From contig NZ_JAUXSP010000001.1 in assembly GCF_030679875.1 (NCBI RefSeq), forward strand, positions 1 to 64,000: a DNA stretch of 64,000 bases. The letters are read 5' to 3'. The notes under the pieces were generated by a model that ran no database searches, was not told where the DNA came from, and was given only the letters and a program-made list of their open reading frames with translations. The position numbers and the translations under genes are program-made. Of this stretch, positions 58,297-64,000 are shown in pieces (positions within the stretch are counted from its first letter, which is position 1; each line of letters starts with the position of its first letter). Source of the DNA: Phenylobacterium sp. Its GTDB lineage: Bacteria > Pseudomonadota > Alphaproteobacteria > Caulobacterales > Caulobacteraceae.

Positions 58297-58351
58297 GGGG
58301 CGTCGTGGCGTGAAGGACCCCCGATTCCAGGGCCGTCCTACCTATGACACA

Positions 58352-59143
58352 TCAGGCGCCGGGCGTCCGCCTGCGCATGTTGAGCAGATAGACCGCAATG
58401 ACGCCGGTCGCCACCAGACCGATCAGCAGGGTAGAGATGGCGTTGATCTCCGGGCTCACCCCCAGCCGCACGGCGCTGTAGATGCGGATGGGCAGGGTGG
58501 TGGCGCCAGGCCCCGAGGTGAAGCTGGCGATCACCAGATCATCCAGCGAGAGGGTGAAGGCCAGCATCCAGGCCGCAGCCACGGCCGGGGCGATATTGGG
58601 CAGCGTCACCAGGGCGAACGCCTTCCAGGGCGGGGCGCCCAGGTCCCGGGCGGCTTCCTCCAGGGCCTCGTCGAAAGACACCAGACGGGCCTTGACCACC
58701 ACGGTGGCGTAGCAGAGGGTCAGCGTCGTGTGGGCGATCATCACCGTCCAGAAGCCGCGAGCCACGCCCACGGAGACGAACAGCAGCAGCAGGGACAGGC
58801 CCAGGATCACCTCAGGCATGACCAGCGGCGCATAGGTCATGCTGGAAAACAGAGTCCGCCCCCGGAAGCGGCCGGCCCGCACCAGTCCGAGCGCCGCCAG
58901 CGTCCCCAGAATGGTGGCCAGGGTCGCCGAGACAAAGGCCACGCGGAGAGTCACCCAGGCTGCGGCCAGCAGTTGCTCGTTCTGGAACAGGCTGACGTAC
59001 CAGCGGGTCGAGAAGCCACCCCATACCGTCACCAGGCGGCTCTCGTTGAACGAATAGATCACCAACAGGACGATCGGCAGGTAGAGGAATCCCATGCCGA
59101 GCACGATGGCGGCGATGTTGAAGGCGCTGGGGCCCCGCCGCAT
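58352..59143 (-). CDS. potI: polyamine ABC transporter permease PotI/PotC-like
   Basis: The 263-residue permease has six helices and the inner-membrane coupling motif EALEEAARDLGAPPWKAFALVTLPNIAP, followed by SLDDLVIASFTSGPGATTLP, typical of PotC/PotI. ATG 59143 shares its base with the stop of the upstream permease. The frame stays open far upstream, but that part overlaps the other permease and is not protein-like. It is the last gene of the four-gene transporter. Confidence 0.88.
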   Translation of the reverse strand: MRRGPSAFNIAAIVLGMGFLYLPIVLLVIYSFNESRLVTVWGGFSTRWYVSLFQNEQLLAAAWVTLRVAFVSATLATILGTLAALGLVRAGRFRGRTLFSSMTYAPLVMPEVILGLSLLLLFVSVGVARGFWTVMIAHTTLTLCYATVVVKARLVSFDEALEEAARDLGAPPWKAFALVTLPNIAPAVAAAWMLAFTLSLDDLVIASFTSGPGATTLPIRIYSAVRLGVSPEINAISTLLIGLVATGVIAVYLLNMRRRTPGA

Positions 59144-60093
59144 CAGCGCTGCTCCATGATCTTGGTCTGCTGGCGCTGGAACAGGACGATGGGGATCACC
59201 AGAGTGGCCAGCAGGACGATGGCCACGGCGCTGGCGGCCGGCCAGTCGCGGTTGGAGAAGAACTCCGTCCAGATGGTCTTGCCGAGCATCAGGGTGCCAG
59301 ACCCGCCCAGCAGATCTGGAATGACGAACTCGCCGACCATGGGGATGAAGCAGAGCAGGGCCCCGGCCGCCACCCCGGGCAGGGAGAGGGGGAAGGTCAC
59401 CCGCCAGAAGCTTTGAAACGGCGTGCAGCCCAGGTCGGCGGCGGCTTCCAGAAGGCCGGCCTCCTGGCGCTCCAGCACCGCATAGAGCGGCAGCACCATG
59501 AAGGGCAGGTAGGCGTAGACCAGACCGATATAGACCGCCGTGTCGGTGTTCAGGATGTCGACCGGCGGCAGGCCGATCTGCGCCAGCGCCATGTTCAACA
59601 AGCCGGCCGGTTTCAGAATGGCGATCCAGGCGTAGACCCTGATGAGAAAGCTCGTCCAGAAGGGCAGGATCACCGCCATCAAGAGCGCTTGGCGGACGCT
59701 CGGCCGACACTTGGCCATGCCATAGGCCAGCGGATAGCCCACCAGCAGCAGGATCACGGTGGCCACGGCGGCGAACTTCAGGCTGGAGAGGTAGGCCGCC
59801 AGATAGAGCCCGTCCTGGCCCATTCGGGCATAGGCCTCGAAATCCAGCGCGCGGACGAAATCGATCAGGCCCGGCAGACCTGCGCTCCAGTCCAGCCGTG
59901 GCGCATAGGGCGGAATGGCCAGGACGACGTCCGAGAGGGACAGCTTGGCCACCAGCAGGAACGGTACGAGGAAGAAGACCGCCAGCCACAGGAACGGGGC
60001 ATAGGCCGCCCGCGCCTCGGAGCTCGGTTGACCCCGAGGTCGTCCCAGACCCTTCCAGGGGCGGCGCGGGCGCGGGGCGCCCGTCACGCTCAT
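59143..60093 (-). CDS. potH: polyamine ABC transporter permease PotH/PotB-like
   Basis: The 316-residue permease starts with a basic cytoplasmic tail, then six helices. It has the coupling motif LEAAADLGCTPFQSFWRVTFPLSLPG and the PotB/PotH-typical WTSFLIRVYAWI. With PotI it forms the channel for putrescine or spermidine import. ATG 60093 overlaps the ATPase stop by ATGA. Confidence 0.88.
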   Translation of the reverse strand: MSVTGAPRPRRPWKGLGRPRGQPSSEARAAYAPFLWLAVFFLVPFLLVAKLSLSDVVLAIPPYAPRLDWSAGLPGLIDFVRALDFEAYARMGQDGLYLAAYLSSLKFAAVATVILLLVGYPLAYGMAKCRPSVRQALLMAVILPFWTSFLIRVYAWIAILKPAGLLNMALAQIGLPPVDILNTDTAVYIGLVYAYLPFMVLPLYAVLERQEAGLLEAAADLGCTPFQSFWRVTFPLSLPGVAAGALLCFIPMVGEFVIPDLLGGSGTLMLGKTIWTEFFSNRDWPAASAVAIVLLATLVIPIVLFQRQQTKIMEQR

Positions 60094-61247
60094 CGGGTCA
60101 GGACCAAGGCGGAATCCGGCGCGAAGGTCAGCCAGACCCTGTCGTCCCAGTCGACCGGCCGGTCCACGACGCGGCTGGCGTTGGCCCGCGCCGCCCGGAT
60201 GGTCCGTCCGCCGGGCAACTCCACCAGATAGGTGGTCCAGTCCCCCAGATAGCCGATGTCGGCGACCACCCCCTCCAGCCGGTTGGGGCCGGGCGGCGGG
60301 GGATCAAGGTGAACCCGCATCTTCTCCGGGCGCACGGCCAGCCAGGCGGTGGAGCCGGCTGGGACCTCGTCGTCCTCGATGGCCTCCAGGCCGTCGGGCG
60401 CCTCGGGGCTCATCAGGCGGATGATGTCGCCGTCGTCCTCTGTCACCCGGGCCTCGAACAGGTTCACGTCACCGATGAAGTCGGCCACGTAGCGGGAATT
60501 GGGCGCTTCATAGACCTCGGCCGGGCGGCCGATCTGGGCCAGCTGGCCGGCCCGCATCACAGCGATGCGGTCGGCGGTGATCATCGCCTCTTCCTGGTCA
60601 TGGGTGACGATCAGGAAGGTCATGCCCAGGCGCTGCTGCAGGGCCATCAGCTCGAACTGGGTCTCCTCGCGCAGCTTGCGATCCAGGGCCCCCAGGGGCT
60701 CGTCCAGCAGCAGCATTCGAGGTTTGGGCGCGATGGCCCGGGCCAGGGCCACCCGCTGCTTCTGGCCGCCCGACAGCTGGTCGGGCTTGCGGTGGGCCAG
60801 CCCCCCGAGCCGCACCAGGGCCAGCATCTCGTCCACCCGGGCGGCGACCTCGTCCCTGGGCTTCTTCTGCTGGCGCAGGCCAAAGGCGATATTCTGGGCC
60901 ACGGTCAGGTGCGGGAAGAGGGCGTAGGACTGGAACATCATGTTCACCGGCCGCAGGTGCGGCGGCCGCCCGGCCAGGTCCTCGCCGGCCAGGGTGATGC
61001 GGCCAAGGTCGGGGGTCTCGAACCCGGCCAGCATCCGCATCAGGGTCGACTTGCCGCAGCCCGAGGGTCCGAGCAGGGCGAAGAACTCCCCCTCATAGAT
61101 GTCCAGGGACACCGCATCGACGGCGGTCTCGCCGCCGAAGCGCTTGGTCACCTGGTCGAAGCGCACCAGGGGCTTGGCCGAGGGATCCGCCCAGGGGGCG
61201 AAGCTCGAACGCACCGCCCCGATGTTCAAACGCGTCTTGGCGTTCAC
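60090..61247 (-). CDS. potG: polyamine ABC transporter ATP-binding protein PotG/PotA-like
   Basis: The 385-residue ATPase has Walker A GPSGCGKST (60-68), Q-loop FQSYALFPHL, signature LSGGQKQRVALARA, Walker B LLLDEPLGALD and switch THDQEEA. A C-terminal TOBE-like regulatory domain (LAVRPEKMRV) follows. The N-terminal extension of about 25 residues before the core domain is normal for PotG. It lies 34 bases after the binding-protein gene and overlaps the permease gene. Confidence 0.9.
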   Translation of the reverse strand: MNAKTRLNIGAVRSSFAPWADPSAKPLVRFDQVTKRFGGETAVDAVSLDIYEGEFFALLGPSGCGKSTLMRMLAGFETPDLGRITLAGEDLAGRPPHLRPVNMMFQSYALFPHLTVAQNIAFGLRQQKKPRDEVAARVDEMLALVRLGGLAHRKPDQLSGGQKQRVALARAIAPKPRMLLLDEPLGALDRKLREETQFELMALQQRLGMTFLIVTHDQEEAMITADRIAVMRAGQLAQIGRPAEVYEAPNSRYVADFIGDVNLFEARVTEDDGDIIRLMSPEAPDGLEAIEDDEVPAGSTAWLAVRPEKMRVHLDPPPPGPNRLEGVVADIGYLGDWTTYLVELPGGRTIRAARANASRVVDRPVDWDDRVWLTFAPDSALVLTR

Positions 61248-61281
61248 GAAAGGTCGAGCTCAGAGATCGTCGCGCCGCAGG

Positions 61282-62394
61282 TCATTGGCCCGTCTGGACC
61301 CGGGTCCAAAGACGGTTCACCTCGCGGACCAGGTCCTGGCCCTTGGACGTGGTGACGAACAGGCGGCTCATCACCTCGTCGCTGGGATAGATGCGGGGAT
61401 CGTCGCGAACCTCCGGGTCGACCAGGGCGGTGGCCGGTTCGTTGGCGTTGGCGTAGGCGGTGTAGTTGGACGCCGTGGCGATCACGTCGGGCCGCAGCAT
61501 GAAGTCCAGGAAGGCATAGGCCGCGTCCGGGTTGGGCGCGTCGACCGGAATGGCGAAGACGTCGAACCAGACCTGGCTGCCTTCGCTGGGGATCACATAG
61601 TCCACCTCGACCCCGGCGCCGGCCTCTTCGGCCCGGTCGGCGGCCTGGAAGATGTCGCCGGAGTAGCCGATGGCGACGCAGATATCGCCATTGGCCAGAC
61701 CGTTGACGTATTCCGAGGAGTGGAACTTCCGCACATGGGGCCGCACGGCCATCAGCATCTGCGTGGCGGCCTCATAGTCGGCCACCACCGTCGAATTGGG
61801 ATCCTTGCCCACATAGTTCAGGGCGACGGCGTACATGTCTTCCGAGGCGTCCAGGAAATGAACGCCGCAGTCGGCCAACTTGGCGATGTTTTCCGGCTTG
61901 AAGAGCACGTCCCAGGAATCGATGGTCACCCCAGGCAGGCGCTCGGCCACCTTTTCGACGTTGAAGCCGATGCCGATGGTCCCCCACATATAGGGGACGG
62001 TGTAGCGGCCGCCCGGATCGAAGGGCTCCATATAGGCCATGATGCGCGGTGACAGATTGCCGATGTTGCTCAGCTTGGACTTGTCGAGCTCGGCGATGGC
62101 TCCGGCCTGGATGTAGCGCGGGATGTTGTGGTTGGACGGCGTGACCACGTCATAACCGGTGCCGCCCTGGAGCATCTTGGTCTCCAGCACCTCGTTGGAA
62201 TCGAAGGTGTCATAGACGATCTTGACGCCCGTATCGCTGGTGAAGGCCTCCAGCAGCTGGGGGTCGATATAGTCCGACCAGTTGTAGATCCGCACCGTGT
62301 CGTTGGCGCTCTGTCCCTGGCCACAGGCGCCCAGACCCAGCAGGGCCGCCACGCTGGCGACCGCCAGCCCCGTCTTCATACCCCAAGCCCGCAT
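61282..62394 (-). CDS. potF: polyamine-binding periplasmic protein PotF/PotD-like
   Basis: The 370-residue binding protein begins with a lipoprotein-like signal (LLGLGACG, Cys24). It then shows the PotD/PotF signature VRIYNWSDYIDPQLL and GTGYDVVTPSN, with polyamine-pocket residues likely in the W-S-D-Y segment. It should deliver putrescine or spermidine to PotHI. ATG 62394 has AGGGAG at better spacing than the adjacent GTG 62397. It heads the operon potF-potG-potH-potI. Confidence 0.9.
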   Translation of the reverse strand: MRAWGMKTGLAVASVAALLGLGACGQGQSANDTVRIYNWSDYIDPQLLEAFTSDTGVKIVYDTFDSNEVLETKMLQGGTGYDVVTPSNHNIPRYIQAGAIAELDKSKLSNIGNLSPRIMAYMEPFDPGGRYTVPYMWGTIGIGFNVEKVAERLPGVTIDSWDVLFKPENIAKLADCGVHFLDASEDMYAVALNYVGKDPNSTVVADYEAATQMLMAVRPHVRKFHSSEYVNGLANGDICVAIGYSGDIFQAADRAEEAGAGVEVDYVIPSEGSQVWFDVFAIPVDAPNPDAAYAFLDFMLRPDVIATASNYTAYANANEPATALVDPEVRDDPRIYPSDEVMSRLFVTTSKGQDLVREVNRLWTRVQTGQ

Positions 62395-62487
62395 CACGCT
62401 CTCCCTCAGCAGCCCTGCTTCTGCTTATAAGGCCGATGGCGCGGGGGTTAAGACCCCAATCGGCGTCGAACCCATGGGAGATCTCCG

Positions 62488-62871
62488 ATGCCCCCCAGCC
62501 TGGCGCCAGGACTGGCGCCCTTGATGGCCTTCGCCGCCCCGGTGGTCCTGCTGGTCTTTTCCAATATTTTCATGACCTTCGCCTGGTACGGCCATCTGAA
62601 GGTTGAGCATCGACCCCTGTGGATCATCATCCTGGTGAGCTGGGGAATCGCCTTCTTTGAGTACTGCCTGGCTGTGCCGGCCAACCGGATCGGACGGGAC
62701 GTCTATTCTCCCGCCGAGTTGAAGACGATGCAGGAGGTGATCACCCTGGCGGTCTTCGCCGTCTTCTCTGTGATGTATCTGGGGGAGCGATTCACCTGGA
62801 ACCACGCCGTAGGCTTTGGCCTGATCGCGGCCGGCGCCCTCTTTATCTTCAAGGGGCCGATCCGCGTCTGA
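62488..62871 (+). CDS. DUF486 / small DMT-like membrane protein
   Basis: The 127-residue protein has four membrane helices and the DUF486 pattern: FMTFAWYGHLK, SWGIAFFEYCLAVPANRIG and LKTMQEVITLAVFAVFSVMYL. These segments place it near drug/metabolite-transporter half-units. The transported compound, if any, is unknown. It is divergent from potF (93 bases between starts) and upstream of metG. Confidence 0.85.
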   Translation: MPPSLAPGLAPLMAFAAPVVLLVFSNIFMTFAWYGHLKVEHRPLWIIILVSWGIAFFEYCLAVPANRIGRDVYSPAELKTMQEVITLAVFAVFSVMYLGERFTWNHAVGFGLIAAGALFIFKGPIRV

Positions 62872-62962
62872 GCGGCCCCTGAATGGTGACGGCTTTTGGC
62901 AAGCCGGACGCGGCGCCATATAAGCCCGCCCTCACGACCCTCTCATACGAGCGCGCAGACCC

Positions 62963-64000
62963 ATGTCCCGCATCCTGATCACCTCGGCCTTGCCCTATAT
63001 CAACGGGATCAAGCACCTGGGAACGCTCGCGGGCTCCATGCTGCCGGCGGACGTCTATGCCCGTTTCCAGCGGTCCCGGGGCCGTGAGACGCTCTACATC
63101 TGCGCCACCGACGAACACGGAACGCCCACCGAACTGGCGGCGGCCGAAGCCGGCGTCGATCCCGCCGCCTTCTGCGCGGCGCAGCATGCGGTCCAAGCCG
63201 AACTGGGCGCGAAGTTCGGCCTGTCGTGGGATCATTTCGGCCGCTCGTCCTCGTCGCAGAACCGCCAGCTGACCCAAAGCTTCGCCCAGACCCTGTGGGA
63301 GGCCGGCCTGATCGAGGAAAAGGTCACCCAGCAGGTCTATTCCAACGCCGACAAGCGCTTCCTGCCCGACCGCTACGTGATCGGGACCTGTCCCCACTGC
63401 GGCTATACCGCCGCCCGGGGCGACCAGTGCGAGAACTGCACTCGCGTGCTCGACCCCGCCGACCTGATCGCCCCGCGCTCGGCGGTCTCCGGCTCGGACG
63501 ACATTGAGATCCGGCCCTCCAAACACCTCTTCCTCCGCCAGAGCCTGTTCGCCGACAAGCTGCGGTCCTGGATCGACGGCAAGAAGGGCGACTGGCCGCT
63601 GCTGGTCACCTCCATCGCGCTCAAATGGCTGGACGAAGGCCTGCAGGATCGGGGGATCACCCGTGACCTGGAATGGGGCGTTCCGGTCAACGCCGCTGAC
63701 TGGGGCCCCAACCCCGATGGCGACAAGCCTGACGTGGAAGGACTGGCGGGCAAGGTCTTCTACGTCTGGTTCGACGCCCCTATCGAGTACATCGGCGCCA
63801 CCTGGGAATGGGCCGACGCCAAGGCCGCAGCCGAGGGCCGAGGCCAGGCTGCCGAGGCCGACTGGGAGCGCTGGTGGCGTGAGCCGCTGGCGGACGACGT
63901 CACCTATGTGGAGTTCATGGGCAAGGATAACGTGCCCTTCCACACGGTGGGCTTTCCCTGCACCCTGATCGGAGCCAACGAGCAGCTGGGCCCCGACGGC
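62963..64000 (+). CDS. metG: methionyl-tRNA synthetase, N-terminal part
   Basis: About 346 residues are present; the gene runs past the right edge. It charges tRNA-Met with methionine. The class I active site appears as [13 protein letters not shown] (the HIGH-type motif in the KHLG variant common to many bacteria). The zinc knuckle CPHCGY...CENC follows, then [18 protein letters not shown] and [12 protein letters not shown], which are typical of MetG. The KMSKS loop lies beyond the window. ATG 62963 gives the expected N-terminus. Confidence 0.95.
   Translation, partial: MSRILITSALPYINGIKHLGTLAGSMLPADVYARFQRSRGRETLYICATDEHGTPTELAAAEAGVDPAAFCAAQHAVQAELGAKFGLSWDHFGRSSSSQNRQLTQSFAQTLWEAGLIEEKVTQQVYSNADKRFLPDRYVIGTCPHCGYTAARGDQCENCTRVLDPADLIAPRSAVSGSDDIEIRPSKHLFLRQSLFADKLRSWIDGKKGDWPLLVTSIALKWLDEGLQDRGITRDLEWGVPVNAADWGPNPDGDKPDVEGLAGKVFYVWFDAPIEYIGATWEWADAKAAAEGRGQAAEADWERWWREPLADDVTYVEFMGKDNVPFHTVGFPCTLIGANEQLGPDG

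Noticed and set aside
59144..59989. Upstream extension of the PotI-like permease frame
   Set aside because: It overlaps the PotH-like gene in another frame and translates to non-membrane, Arg/Gly-rich sequence; the real start is ATG 59143.
1..64000. CRISPR arrays, insertion sequences and integrative plasmid features
   Set aside because: No direct-repeat arrays, transposase genes or terminal inverted repeats were noticed on reading the window.

Overview
The window is GC-rich alphaproteobacterial chromosome, most likely Caulobacteraceae (Phenylobacterium/Caulobacter-like). That placement is inference. It rests on two DUF2336 proteins, an alphaproteobacterial-type isocitrate dehydrogenase, a CtrA-like box before a lytic transglycosylase, TonB-dependent B12 uptake, and many GTG/TTG starts. 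Genes are dense and often overlap by ATGA; no CRISPR array or insertion sequence was seen. LAYOUT: 1-3934 is the right end of an integrated prophage. It carries an M15 endolysin fragment, an overlapping spanin-like pair, a DNA adenine methylase, a 350-base hairpin-rich non-coding stretch ending in a terminator, and a coupled minus-strand cassette (Pro-rich small protein, HEPN-like protein, Cys-rich protein, ParB-like protein). It ends in the 3' part of a tRNA-His, which fits an attR scar. 4049-10507 is alkaline phosphatase, then a cobalamin riboswitch driving btuB-btuF-btuC-btuD. 10510-12770 is a diheme cytochrome / parallel beta-helix pair. 12950-25135 is mixed housekeeping and metabolism: an SDR, a hybrid kinase, a dienelactone hydrolase, a CYP153-like P450, an rRNA/tRNA methyltransferase, a TetR regulator, CinA, ThiO, a lytic transglycosylase and a CoA-transferase. 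25257-31832 is rich in signalling genes (membrane hybrid kinase, two DUF2336 proteins, Hpt protein) interleaved with a NUDIX hydrolase and NAD kinase. 31907-38753 holds glycerol kinase, a class II aldolase and an RND efflux pair behind a 17-bp inverted repeat. 38754-45294 holds a possible minus-strand small RNA, a lipoprotein cytochrome c, an L,D-transpeptidase/MepK-like pair, an acyl-CoA ligase, a DEAD-box helicase and tRNA-Thr. 45579-50635 has thiolase, DUF1295, tandem-HxlR, SnoaL-like and carotenoid-oxygenase genes. 50955-57930 holds small and metabolic genes (DUF465, CysD, isocitrate dehydrogenase, lactone oxidase, D-amino-acid lyase-like, GNAT, GST). 57944-62394 holds two small coupled proteins and a complete polyamine ABC transporter. 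62488-64000 holds a DUF486 protein and the start of metG. HOW THE GENES WORK TOGETHER: the clearest systems are B12-regulated B12 uptake, putrescine/spermidine import, RND efflux, peptidoglycan remodelling, and a phage lysis module. The strongest unexplained signals are the prophage hairpin array with repeated AAGAG/TACAGA loops, the HEPN/ParB-like cassette beside attR, the structured region after the RND operon, the DUF2336/kinase/Hpt cluster, and the palindromes in front of the P450 and the RND pump.
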